64,000 bases of DNA, from positions 1 through 64,000 of the forward strand of contig NZ_WWGX01000047.1 in the NCBI RefSeq assembly GCF_009862265.1. Reading direction: 5' to 3'. This DNA comes from Streptomyces sp. SID8352. Its GTDB lineage: Bacteria > Actinomycetota > Actinomycetes > Streptomycetales > Streptomycetaceae. A program made the position numbers and the translations under genes. Below, piece by piece: positions 44,231 to 51,775 of this stretch. The first letter of the stretch is position 1; every line of letters begins with the position of its first letter. Below the pieces are notes generated by a model, which saw nothing but the letters and a program-made list of their open reading frames with translations, made no database searches and was not told where the DNA came from.

Positions 44231-45346
44231 TCACAGCCAGCCGTTGCGCTTGAGCGTGCGGTGGATGCCCAGGCAGATGCCCACGATGACGGTGAGTGCC
44301 ACCGGGTAGCTGTAGCGCCAGCGCAGCTCCGGCATGTACTCGAAGTTCATCCCGTACACCCCGCACACCATCGTGGGCACGGCGATGATGGCGGCCCAGG
44401 AGGTGATCTTGCGCATGTCCTCGTTCTGCGCGACCGACGCCTGGGCGAGGTTGGCCTGGAGGATGGAGTTGAGCAGTTCGTCGAAGCCGGTGACCTGCTC
44501 CTGGACCCGGGCCACGTGGTCGGCGACGTCCCGGAAGTACTTCTGGATCTCCGGGTCGACCAGCCGCATGGGCCGCTCGCTGAGGAGCTGCATGGGCCGC
44601 AGCAGCGGCGCCACCGCCCGCTTGAACTCCAGCACCTCGCGCTTGAGCTGGTAGATGCGCCCGGCGTCGGTGCCGCGCGGGGTGCCCTTGCGGCCCGGCG
44701 AGAACACCTCCGTCTCGACCTCGTCGATGTCGAGCTGCACGGCGTCGGCGACCGCGATGTAGCCGTCCACGACATGGTCGGCGATGGCGTGCAGCACCGC
44801 GGACGGGCCCTTGACGAGCAGTTGCGGGTCCTCCTCCAGCCGGTGCCGCAGCGTCCGCAGCGAGCCCTGGCCGCCGTGCCGGACGGTGATGAGGAAGTCC
44901 CGTCCGGTGAAGCACATGACCTCGCCGGTCTCGACGACCTCGCTGTTGGGGCTCACCTGGTCGTGGTCGAGGTAGTGGACGGTCTTGAAGACGGTGAACA
45001 GGGAGTCGTCGTAGCGCTCCAGCTTGGGCCGCTGGTGGGCCTGGACGGCGTCCTCCACGGCCAGCGGGTGCAGCCCGAACTCCCGGGCGATGCCGGCGAA
45101 CTCGTCCTCGGTCGGCTCGTGCAGCCCGATCCACACGAAGCCGCCGTCGCGGCGCACCTGGCGCAGCGCGCGGTGCGGGCTCAGCGGCTCCTCGGCGGGC
45201 ACCCGGCGGCCGTCGCGGTAGACGGCGCAGTCGACGACGGCGGAGGCGGTCCCCGGATCGCGGTCGGGGTCGCAGGCGCCGCCGCCCCGGTGCGGGGTGA
45301 CGCGGGACGGGCGGACCGCGGCGCGCAGGTCACGGATCATCGACAT
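44231..45346 (-). CDS. corA: CorA family magnesium/cobalt transporter
   Basis: A 371-residue 2-TM-GxN channel protein. A large cytosolic funnel domain (1 to about 305) is followed by TM1, which ends at the selectivity motif YGMNF (GMN at 332-334), a short loop EYMPEL, and TM2 with a basic C-terminus KRNGWL. It should mediate uptake of Mg2+ as a pentamer. The ATG at 45346 has AAGGAG 6 nt upstream. It is separated from the next divergent gene by 519 bp containing three stem-loops. Confidence 0.95.
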   Translation of the reverse strand: MSMIRDLRAAVRPSRVTPHRGGGACDPDRDPGTASAVVDCAVYRDGRRVPAEEPLSPHRALRQVRRDGGFVWIGLHEPTEDEFAGIAREFGLHPLAVEDAVQAHQRPKLERYDDSLFTVFKTVHYLDHDQVSPNSEVVETGEVMCFTGRDFLITVRHGGQGSLRTLRHRLEEDPQLLVKGPSAVLHAIADHVVDGYIAVADAVQLDIDEVETEVFSPGRKGTPRGTDAGRIYQLKREVLEFKRAVAPLLRPMQLLSERPMRLVDPEIQKYFRDVADHVARVQEQVTGFDELLNSILQANLAQASVAQNEDMRKITSWAAIIAVPTMVCGVYGMNFEYMPELRWRYSYPVALTVIVGICLGIHRTLKRNGWL

Positions 45347-45679
45347 GACGGGCTCCTTCGCGACAGGCAGCGAGCGTGCCGGCGGCGGGTGGAACCACCC
45401 GGAATGAGGACGTCCTGTCCACGCGTGTGCGGCGCGTCCACAAAGCGGGGGGCACCGCACCGTCGCGGTGGCCGGCTTCACTGCTGATTCAGCTGCTGTT
45501 GCGGGCAGACGGATCAGGCAATACGAGACGGAATGCTCTTCCGTGGAAGGGCGCGCGAACGCGGGGCGGCGACGGGAGGAACCGGGGCGGGCGAATCCGG
45601 GGCTGTCGCGTCAGCGGCGGGAAGAGCGAGTGGTACTGCACGGTCGACTTCGGTCCATGCCGCCCACCTCCTCCGGCCG

Positions 45680-45735
45680 GTCCCCCGTGGGGGACGATCC
45701 ATCCCCCCGTGTTTGAGGGGGTTCCCCGTAGGGGA
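45680..45735. repeat. Three adjacent C/G hairpins
   Basis: GTCCCC/GGGGAC (45680-45695), CCCCC/GGGGG (45704-45721) and TCCCC/GGGGA (45723-45735) follow each other with almost no spacing, and alternative pairings between the C-runs and G-runs are possible. The block is about 335 bp upstream of corA and 130 bp upstream of the divergent gene. Confidence 0.65.
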
Positions 45736-45853
45736 GTGTTCACAGGGTCGGGAGCTCGATCGCGACGCTTCTGCGTGCTGCCCCGAACCGCTGGGTCACA
45801 GTACCAGTCACCCGGCGTGTCAAGGTGACGCTTTGCCACATCCTGACGAGACC

Positions 45854-45859
45854 TATGCT
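45854..45859 (+). promoter_or_regulatory. Putative -10 for leaderless SUFU-domain gene
   Basis: TATGCT ends 6 nt before the ATG at 45866 and no ribosome site is present. TTTGCC 16 bp upstream is a weak -35 candidate. Confidence 0.5.
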
Positions 45860-45865
45860 CGCCGC

Positions 45866-46462
45866 ATGGTTGACGTTCTTCCTCTGGTCGAGACCCGGTT
45901 GCGCACCGCGCTGGGCGAACCGGACGCGCGCGCGGCGGTCACCTTCCTCGGCGCCGACCGCGTCGAGGTCCTGCGCTTCCCGGCCGCCGCGCCGGAGGGC
46001 GCCCTCGTCCGCTACGCCACGCTCGGCATGTCCGCGCAGCCCATGGCGGACCCCACGGCGATGGTGGCCGACCCGGTCGCGGGCCCCCGCGCCGAGCTGG
46101 TCCTCTCCGTCCGGGCCGGGGCGGCCGACACCGACCGGGTGCTCCGCCCGCTCGCCGTGCTCGCCGCGTCCCCCCAGGTGGAGGGGGTGGTCGTGGCTCC
46201 CGGTGCGTCGCTGGACGTGGGGGAGCCGCTGTGGCCGGGCGCCCCCTTCACCTCGGTGCTGGTGGCCGAGCCGGGCGGCCTGGTCGAGGACCTGGCGCTG
46301 GAGGCCCCGCTGGACCCGGTCCGGTTCCTGCCGCTGCTGCCGATGACGCCCAACGAGGCGGCCTGGAAGCGCGTGCACGGCGGGCAGGCCCTCCAGGAGC
46401 GCTGGCTGACCCACGGAACGGATCTGCGCGACCCGCTGCGGGCGGGGGTCACGCTGGAGTGA
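45866..46462 (+). CDS. Suppressor-of-fused (SUFU) domain protein
   Basis: A 198-residue soluble protein. Its layout, with VEVLRFPAAAPEGALVRYATLGMS near the N-terminus, PRAELVLSVRAG in the middle and FLPLLPMTPNEAAWKRVHGG near the C-terminus, matches bacterial SUFU-like domains. Some such proteins are toxin-immunity factors, but no toxin gene is adjacent and this family appears as a core gene in streptomycetes. The lack of a Shine-Dalgarno sequence and the -10 at 6 nt suggest a leaderless mRNA. Confidence 0.82.
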   Translation: MVDVLPLVETRLRTALGEPDARAAVTFLGADRVEVLRFPAAAPEGALVRYATLGMSAQPMADPTAMVADPVAGPRAELVLSVRAGAADTDRVLRPLAVLAASPQVEGVVVAPGASLDVGEPLWPGAPFTSVLVAEPGGLVEDLALEAPLDPVRFLPLLPMTPNEAAWKRVHGGQALQERWLTHGTDLRDPLRAGVTLE

Positions 46463-46573
46463 CGCATCTCACGGGCGGCTTCCCGGCACCGCGCGCGGGC
46501 CCCGGGGCCGCCCCCGTGCCGGATGGGTGATCGTCCTTGACGCGCGCGGGCCGGGGTAGGACCGTGGGGCCCT

Positions 46574-47215
46574 ATGAGGGGCGAACCCAGTTGCCCGAAG
46601 TGCGGTGGCCGGGTCAGGGCTCCCGGACTCTTCCGTGATTCCTGGCAGTGCGCCGTCCACGGGACCGTCCATCCGGTGCAGCCCGTGATACCGCCCGGCG
46701 TCGAGGCGCTCGGCGTCGTGGTGCACCGCACCCGGGTGCCCGTGTGGATGCCGTGGCCGCTGCCGGTCGGCTGGCTGTTCACCGGTGTGGCCTGCGCGGG
46801 CGACGACCGCAGCGGCGGCCGGGCCACCGCCGTGGCCTGCTCGGGACCGGGTCCGCTCGGCGGCCCGGGCGAGCTGATCCTGGTGGCCGAGGAACTCGGC
46901 GTCGGTCTCGGCGCCCGCTACGCCGGGCTCGACGCCCCCGACCCGGGCCCGTACCTGGACGTCGGCAGGCCCCCGGAGACCAAGGTGCTGGCGGCCGGCC
47001 GCCCCACCCCCCTCTGGAACGTCACCGGCGCCCCGCCGGACCGCGCCGTCTTCGCCGGGGAGGCCCTCGGGATATGGCTCTGGGCCGTCGTCTGGCCCGA
47101 GCGGTCGGGGCCGCTGATGTACGACGAACTGGTGCTGACCGATCTGCGGGACGCCGGGGCCGAGGTGGAACTGGTGCCGTGCGGGGCGCTGTCGCCCCGG
47201 CTGCTCCAGCCGTAG
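46574..47215 (+). CDS. Zinc-ribbon conserved protein (DUF6758-like)
   Basis: A 213-residue protein with CPKCGG at residues 7-12 and a later CAVHG, consistent with an N-terminal zinc ribbon. The remaining domain has VWMPWPLPVGWLFTGVACAG and conserved acidic segments, ending in LSPRLLQP. It is found next to PHP-domain and SUFU-like genes in streptomycetes. Function unknown; binding of nucleic acid or protein through the ribbon is possible. Confidence 0.82.
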   Translation: MRGEPSCPKCGGRVRAPGLFRDSWQCAVHGTVHPVQPVIPPGVEALGVVVHRTRVPVWMPWPLPVGWLFTGVACAGDDRSGGRATAVACSGPGPLGGPGELILVAEELGVGLGARYAGLDAPDPGPYLDVGRPPETKVLAAGRPTPLWNVTGAPPDRAVFAGEALGIWLWAVVWPERSGPLMYDELVLTDLRDAGAEVELVPCGALSPRLLQP

Positions 47216-47595
47216 CCCCGCCACCGCCACCGGGCCGTGGCCCCTGCCGGGTCCGGTGGGGTTCGCGCCAGGGTTCCGGGTGTGGTCCTGCCCGGGGCGC
47301 CCGGTCGGGGCGCCCGCTCGTGGCACCGCCGGGTCCGGTCGCGGTCCGGCCTCCGGCGCGGTGGCCCGGCCGGGAGGCGGTGCGGGACGGCCGACCCGGC
47401 CGGGACCGCCGCCGGTCCGGAGGGACCGGCCGGAGGAAACGGTGGCGCGGCCCGCGGCCCGCGGCCCGCGCCGCCGGGGGGACCGCGGTGGCCGGTAGGG
47501 GGCGCACCTCGGCTTCGGGGGTGACCGGGGGGCCGGGATCTCCGGTTATCCTGAAGCGTCCCCGTCCGCCCCCGTCACCGCCTGGAGTCAGCGTC
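47216..47595. other. 380-bp non-coding spacer
   Basis: A GC-rich region between the zinc-ribbon gene and the PHP gene. A 7-bp unit GCGGCCC is repeated three times near 47447-47467. I see no gene, clear promoter or terminator. Confidence 0.5.
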
Positions 47596-48453
47596 GTGCG
47601 CATCGATCTGCACACCCACTCCACCGCGTCCGACGGCACGGACACCCCCGCCGAGCTGGTGCGCAACGCCGCCGCGGCGGGCTTGGACGTCGTCGCGCTC
47701 ACCGACCACGACACCACCCGGGGCCACGCCGAGGCGATCGCCGCGCTGCCCGAGGGGCTGACCCTGGTCACCGGCGCCGAGCTGTCCTGCCGCCTCGACG
47801 GCGTCAGCATGCACATGCTCGCCTACCTCTTCGACCCCGAGGAGCCCGCCCTGCTCGCCGAGCGCGAGCTGGTCCGGGACGACCGGGTGCCCCGTGCCCG
47901 AGCCATGGTCGCCAGGCTCAACGAGCTGGGTGTGCCGGTCACCTGGGAGCAGGTGGCCCGGATCGCCGGGGACGGCTCGGTCGGCCGCCCGCACGTGGCG
48001 TCCGCGCTGGTCGAGCTGGGCGTCGTGGCCACGGTGAACGACGCCTTCACCGCCGACTGGCTGGCCGACGGGGGCCGGGCCCATGTGGAGAAGCACGAGA
48101 CCGACCCCTTCGAGGCCATCCGGCTGATCAAGGGCGCGGGCGGCGTCGCCGTCTTCGCCCACCCGGGCGCCGCCAAGCGGGGCCGCACGGTGCCGGAGTC
48201 CGCGATAGCCGGGCTGGCCGCCGCCGGTCTGGACGGCATCGAGGTCGACCACATGGACCACGACGCCCCGACCCGCTCCCGGCTCCGGGGCCTCGCCGGG
48301 GAGCTGGGGCTCCTGGTGACCGGGTCCAGCGACTACCACGGCAGCCGGAAGACCTGTGTGCCCGGCGAGTACACCACCGACCCCGAGGTGTACGGCGAGA
48401 TCACCCGGCGGGCGTTCGGCGCGTTCCCCGTGCCCGGAGCCGGCGGGGCCTGA
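47596..48453 (+). CDS. PHP-domain phosphoesterase
   Basis: A 285-residue metal-dependent phosphatase. Metal-ligand motifs are all in place: DLHTHSTASDG (4-14), ALTDHDT, GAELSC, a His in VAFAHPG-like VAVFAHPGA, and GSSDYHG near the C-terminus. The set resembles the YciV/RNase AM and 3',5'-nucleoside bisphosphate phosphatase group. The start is GTG 47596 with a TGGAG ribosome site. It probably degrades nucleotides such as pAp or short RNA 5' ends; this is inferred from the family. Confidence 0.92.
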   Translation: MRIDLHTHSTASDGTDTPAELVRNAAAAGLDVVALTDHDTTRGHAEAIAALPEGLTLVTGAELSCRLDGVSMHMLAYLFDPEEPALLAERELVRDDRVPRARAMVARLNELGVPVTWEQVARIAGDGSVGRPHVASALVELGVVATVNDAFTADWLADGGRAHVEKHETDPFEAIRLIKGAGGVAVFAHPGAAKRGRTVPESAIAGLAAAGLDGIEVDHMDHDAPTRSRLRGLAGELGLLVTGSSDYHGSRKTCVPGEYTTDPEVYGEITRRAFGAFPVPGAGGA

Positions 48454-48506
48454 GCACCCGCCCGCGCCCGCCCCCTTCCCTCCTCCGCAAGGCCAGTAGC
48501 ACAACC

Positions 48507-49112
48507 ATGTTCGACGTCGCCGTCTTCGGCTCCCTCTTCCTCACCCTGTTCGTCATCATGGATCCCCCCGGGATCACCCCGATCTTCCTCGCGCTCACCG
48601 CCGGACGGCCCGCCAAGGTCCAGCGGCGGATGGCGTTCCAGGCGGTCTGCGTGGCGGGCGGGGTCATCACCGTCTTCGGACTGCTCGGGCACCAGATCCT
48701 CGCCTACTTGCACGTGTCAGTGCCCGCGCTGATGATCGCGGGCGGACTGCTGCTCCTGCTGATCGCCCTGGACCTGCTCACCGGCAAGACCGACGAGCCG
48801 AAGCAGACCAAGGACGTCAACGTCGCCCTCGTGCCGCTGGGCATGCCGCTGCTGGCCGGGCCCGGCGCCATCGTGTCGGTCATCCTGGCGGTGCAGAAGG
48901 CCGACAGCGTGGCGACGCAGGTGTCGGTGTGGACCGCGATCCTCGCCATCCACGTCGTGCTCTGGCTGGTCATGCGGTACTCGCTGCTGATCATCCGGGT
49001 CATCAAGGACGGCGGCGTGGTGCTGGTGACCCGGCTGGCCGGGATGATGCTCTCCGCCATCGCCGTGCAGCAGATCATCAACGGCGTCACCCAGGTCGTC
49101 CGGGGCGGCTGA
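48507..49112 (+). CDS. MarC family integral membrane protein
   Basis: A 201-residue protein with six hydrophobic helices. The N-terminal helix contains SLFLTLFVIMDPPGITPIFL, the signature of the family, and a second half-repeat has PLGMPLLAGPGAI. Despite the name, a role in multiple antibiotic resistance has not been supported for MarC in Escherichia coli, and the function remains open. It lies 53 bp after the PHP gene, perhaps in one transcript. Confidence 0.93.
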   Translation: MFDVAVFGSLFLTLFVIMDPPGITPIFLALTAGRPAKVQRRMAFQAVCVAGGVITVFGLLGHQILAYLHVSVPALMIAGGLLLLLIALDLLTGKTDEPKQTKDVNVALVPLGMPLLAGPGAIVSVILAVQKADSVATQVSVWTAILAIHVVLWLVMRYSLLIIRVIKDGGVVLVTRLAGMMLSAIAVQQIINGVTQVVRGG

Positions 49113-49131
49113 CCCCGGCCCGGCACGGCAA

Positions 49132-49170
49132 CGGGGCCCCCGCGCGGCGTCGACCGCGCCTGGGGCCCCG
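49132..49170. terminator. Hairpin between marC-like gene and convergent small gene
   Basis: CGGGGCCCC (49132-49140) pairs with GGGGCCCCG (49162-49170), and after a small internal loop GCGCGG pairs with CCGCGC; loop CGTCGA. It can serve both converging genes. Confidence 0.8.
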
Positions 49171-49192
49171 GACATCGTGCAGAGGTTGCGCG

Positions 49193-49345
49193 CTACAAGG
49201 CCGAGCCGTCGGCGGGGCGGATCCACAGGCGCTGCCCTATGGCGGCGGCCTGCTGGACGATCCGGTTGACGGAGGCGGCGTCCACGACGGTGGTGTCCAC
49301 GGGGCTGCCGTCGACGTCGTCGAGTCGCATCACTTCGAAGTGCAT
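49193..49345 (-). CDS. 50-residue conserved unknown protein
   Basis: Protein begins MHFEVMRLDDVDG and ends RPADGSAL, with VDAASVNRIVQQAAAIG in the middle, which is highly typical of a short conserved streptomycete protein of unknown function. GGGAGAGG provides a good ribosome site for ATG 49345. The frame is open further upstream, and MQLVDPCGDPG at ATG 49443 is an alternative start giving 83 residues. The AT-rich upstream region suggests strong or regulated expression. Confidence 0.8.
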   Translation of the reverse strand: MHFEVMRLDDVDGSPVDTTVVDAASVNRIVQQAAAIGQRLWIRPADGSAL

Positions 49346-49451
49346 GGCCTCTCCCTTGATCTGGTCATCCTCCTGAGGAGAACTACTTGGCGGGGCTCCC
49401 GGGTCGTCGGTGCCCGGGTCGCCACAGGGATCAACGAGCTGCATGATGCAA

Positions 49452-49480
49452 ACATTCCCTACGCTAAGGAAATTTTTCAA
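49452..49480 (-). promoter_or_regulatory. Candidate promoter for the 50-residue protein gene
   Basis: On the minus strand TTGAAA (49480-49475) and GAATGT (49457-49452) are 17 bp apart in the most AT-rich stretch of this part of the window. Confidence 0.4.
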
Positions 49481-49488
49481 CCATCTAA

Positions 49489-49517
49489 TTACCGACCGGT
49501 AAATCACCTTCGGTGAT
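49489..49517. promoter_or_regulatory. Two adjacent palindromes, possible operators
   Basis: TTACCG-AC-CGGTAA (49489-49502) is a perfect 6-2-6 inverted repeat, followed at once by ATCACC-TTC-GGTGAT (49503-49517). They sit between the divergent 50-residue protein gene and the NYN gene, next to candidate promoters for both. Confidence 0.5.
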
Positions 49518-49548
49518 CATGCTGTTTCGGCAGGTGTTCCACACAAGA

Positions 49549-49577
49549 CTGACCGGGACCGGTTGTGTTCGTACAGT
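49549..49577 (+). promoter_or_regulatory. Candidate promoter of the NYN-domain gene
   Basis: CTGACC (49549-49554) and TACAGT (49572-49577) are separated by 17 bp. Transcription would begin about 49584, leaving a leader of 7 to 16 nt before the possible start codons. Confidence 0.5.
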
Positions 49578-49599
49578 GACCGCCGGGACAATGGAGGCG

Positions 49600-50496
49600 A
49601 TGAACGACGACCTCGCCCCCCTCAGCGCCCGGATCGACCAGACCAACGAGCTGCTGCGGCGCGTCCTCGCCGAGGTGGCGAGGACTCCCTCCACGCACGC
49701 GATCTTCGTCGACGCCGGGTACCTCTACGCGGCCGCCGGGCGGCTCGCGGCGGGCACCGAGGACCGCAGGTCCTTCGACCTGGACACCGAGGGGCTGATC
49801 GAGGCGCTCATCGACCGGGCCCGCTCCGTCTTCGCCGACAGCCGGCTGCTCCGCCTCTACTGGTACGACGGTGCCCGGCGCCGCATCCACACCACCGAGC
49901 AGCAGTCCATCGCGGAACTCCCCGACGTCAAGGTGCGGCTCGGCAACCTCAATGCCAACAACCAGCAGAAGGGCGTCGACTCGCTGATCCGCACCGACCT
50001 GGAGTCCCTCGCCCGGCACCGCGCTATCAGCGACGCGGCCCTGCTCGGCGGCGACGAGGACCTCGTCCCGGCGGTCGAGGCGGCCCAGGGCTACGGCGCC
50101 CGCGTGCACCTCTGGGGCGTCGAGGCGCCCGAGGGCCGCAACCAGGCCGAGCCCCTGCTCTGGGAGGTCGACAGCCAGCGCACCTTCGACCTGGACTTCT
50201 TCAAGCCCTACGTCTCCCGCCGCACCACCCAGCCCCACGACGCCACCGGCACGGACCGGCCCACCCGCGAGGACGTGCGCTTCGTCGGTGCCCGGATCGC
50301 CGCCACCTGGCTGTCGGCCCGGGGGCGCGAGGCCCTGGTGGAGCTGCTCCCCGGCCACCCCTATCTGCCCGGCCCCGTCGACCAGGACCTCCTGGTGGAG
50401 GCGGAGGGCCTGCTCCAGTACTCGCTGCGCGGCCACGCGGACCTGCGCCGCGCCCTGCGGGACGGCTTCTGGGAGCATCTCCAGGCGCAGTACTGA
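49600..50496 (+). CDS. NYN-domain protein (predicted PIN-like ribonuclease)
   Basis: A 298-residue protein. An N-terminal helix with LSARIDQTNELLRRVLAEV is followed by a NYN/PIN-fold catalytic domain: acidic residues in AIFVDAGYLYAAAG (about 35-48), KGVDSLIRTDLESLA and ALLGGDEDLVPAVEAA line up as the metal site. The C-terminal 80 residues (FVGARIAATWLSARGRE) form a helical domain resembling those that follow NYN domains. An RNase or structure-specific nuclease role is inferred from the family. The start may be ATG 49591 or 49600; neither has a well-spaced ribosome site. Confidence 0.88.
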   Translation: MNDDLAPLSARIDQTNELLRRVLAEVARTPSTHAIFVDAGYLYAAAGRLAAGTEDRRSFDLDTEGLIEALIDRARSVFADSRLLRLYWYDGARRRIHTTEQQSIAELPDVKVRLGNLNANNQQKGVDSLIRTDLESLARHRAISDAALLGGDEDLVPAVEAAQGYGARVHLWGVEAPEGRNQAEPLLWEVDSQRTFDLDFFKPYVSRRTTQPHDATGTDRPTREDVRFVGARIAATWLSARGREALVELLPGHPYLPGPVDQDLLVEAEGLLQYSLRGHADLRRALRDGFWEHLQAQY

Positions 50497-50706
50497 GAGG
50501 GCCTGCCCGGCAGCGCGCGGGGCCGTGCGGGGGCGTGCCGGGTCGCGGCGCGCCGTCCGGTGCGCGGGCTCCGGCCGCGGCGGCCGGAGGGCCGGGACGG
50601 CCCATCGCGGCCGGTCACCCGGCCCGCGACGGAGGCCGCCCGCGCGGGCCCGCGACGGCGTTCGGCCGTGGAGGCCGCCCGCGCCGACCGGCCCCGAGGA
50701 CCCGGT

Positions 50707-51600
50707 CTACGGCGTCCGGGGCGGGCGTCCCGCGCCGATGTCGTCCCAGAAGCCGGCCAGGGCGTCGGCGGTCGGCTCCGGCCGGTCGGTGTTGGGGGAG
50801 TGCCCCGCCCCGGCGACGACGGTCCGGCGCGCGCCCAGGCGCACGGCCATGTCGTCCAGCGACGGCACGGGCCAGGTGTCGTCCTCCTCCCCGGACACCA
50901 CGTGGCAGGGCAGCCCCGTGGCGGCCAGCTCGGCCACCCGGTCCGGCTCCGTGCACAACTGCCGCCCCGTGGCGATCAGTTGCGCCGGTGCCGTGCCGAT
51001 CCAGCGTTCGCGCAGCCGCCCGGGCTCACCGGCGGTGCCGGGGGCGGGGTCGCCGATCTCCTCCGGCGGCTCCAGAGCCTGGATGACGTCCCAGACGGCG
51101 GCCATCGTCATGATGCCGAGCGCGTCCCGGAGCAGCTTCACGCGCTGCCGCTGCGAGACGGAGATCTGCGCCGGGCCGGAGGACATCAGCGTGAGCGAGA
51201 CGAAGGGAGCGGGGTCGAGCAGCACGGCCGCCCGGGCGATCTGGCCGCCGAGCGAGTGCCCCAGCAGATGCGCGGGCGGGCCGAGCGCGTCGGCCAGCGC
51301 GAGCACGTCCCGGGCCAGCTCCTCCTGGGCGTAGGCCGACTCGTCGTGCTCGGGCCCGCCGGTCTCGTACTGCCCCCGCCCGTCCACCGCGACCGTGCGG
51401 TAGCCGCGGGCTCCGAGCGGTCCGTGCAGCAGGGTGAAGTCCTCCTTGCTCCCCGTGAAGCCGGGCAGCATCAGCACCGTCCCCCGGGGTCCGGCACCGG
51501 CCGCCGGGGGCGAGTCGACGACGGCGAAGGCGCCGCGCGCGGTGCGCAGGCGGTGGGCGCGGGCATCGGGGGGCGGGGCGAAGACGGCGTTCCTGCTCAC
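50707..51600 (-). CDS. Alpha/beta hydrolase
   Basis: A 297-residue hydrolase of broad specificity class. The oxyanion segment is LMLPGFTGSKEDF, the nucleophile elbow GHSLGGQ, a candidate acid lies in SGEEDDTWP, and the catalytic His is in GAGHSPN. No signal peptide. The GTG at 51600 is favoured; ATG 51633 is possible. TACGCT 6 nt before the GTG fits a leaderless transcript. Substrate unknown. Confidence 0.9.
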   Translation of the reverse strand: MSRNAVFAPPPDARAHRLRTARGAFAVVDSPPAAGAGPRGTVLMLPGFTGSKEDFTLLHGPLGARGYRTVAVDGRGQYETGGPEHDESAYAQEELARDVLALADALGPPAHLLGHSLGGQIARAAVLLDPAPFVSLTLMSSGPAQISVSQRQRVKLLRDALGIMTMAAVWDVIQALEPPEEIGDPAPGTAGEPGRLRERWIGTAPAQLIATGRQLCTEPDRVAELAATGLPCHVVSGEEDDTWPVPSLDDMAVRLGARRTVVAGAGHSPNTDRPEPTADALAGFWDDIGAGRPPRTP

Positions 51601-51606
51601 GCGGCG

Positions 51607-51612
51607 AGCGTA
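51607..51612 (-). promoter_or_regulatory. Putative -10 for leaderless alpha/beta hydrolase mRNA
   Basis: TACGCT on the minus strand ends 6 nt before GTG 51600; no ribosome site is visible. Confidence 0.4.
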
Positions 51613-51714
51613 GCCGGGCCGAGCGGTGATCACCGGGGGAGGACGGTGCCGGGCGGGGCGGTTCGGGTGCCGGGCGGGGCGGGCGCGGGCCGGTGCGCCG
51701 GACGGGAAGGCCGA

Positions 51715-51748
51715 CGGCCCGGCCCCGCTGGGTGGCGGGACCGGGCCG
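51715..51748 (-). terminator. Hairpin terminator after the DEAD-box helicase gene
   Basis: CGGCCCGG (51715-51722) pairs with CCGGGCCG (51741-51748), and inside it CCCGC pairs with GCGGG around a 6-nt loop with single unpaired bases between the arms. It starts 28 bp after the helicase stop. Confidence 0.75.
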
Positions 51749-51775
51749 ACGGTGTGGGTGCGCGGGCGGCGCGGA

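Larger units (their letters stand above)
45347..45865. other. 519-bp divergent spacer upstream of corA
   Basis: It holds three consecutive hairpins at 45680-45735 and a leaderless-type -10 for the rightward gene. I compared it with what I know of magnesium riboswitches (M-box, mgtA leader) and could not fit it to either. No open frame here looks real. Confidence 0.5.

Noticed and set aside
45347-45865. Known magnesium riboswitch for corA
   Set aside because: The three hairpins do not fit the M-box or mgtA leader structures that I know.
45866-46462. Toxin-immunity pair based on the SUFU domain
   Set aside because: No polymorphic toxin, secretion marker or repeat-rich effector gene is adjacent, and the gene appears to be part of the core set.
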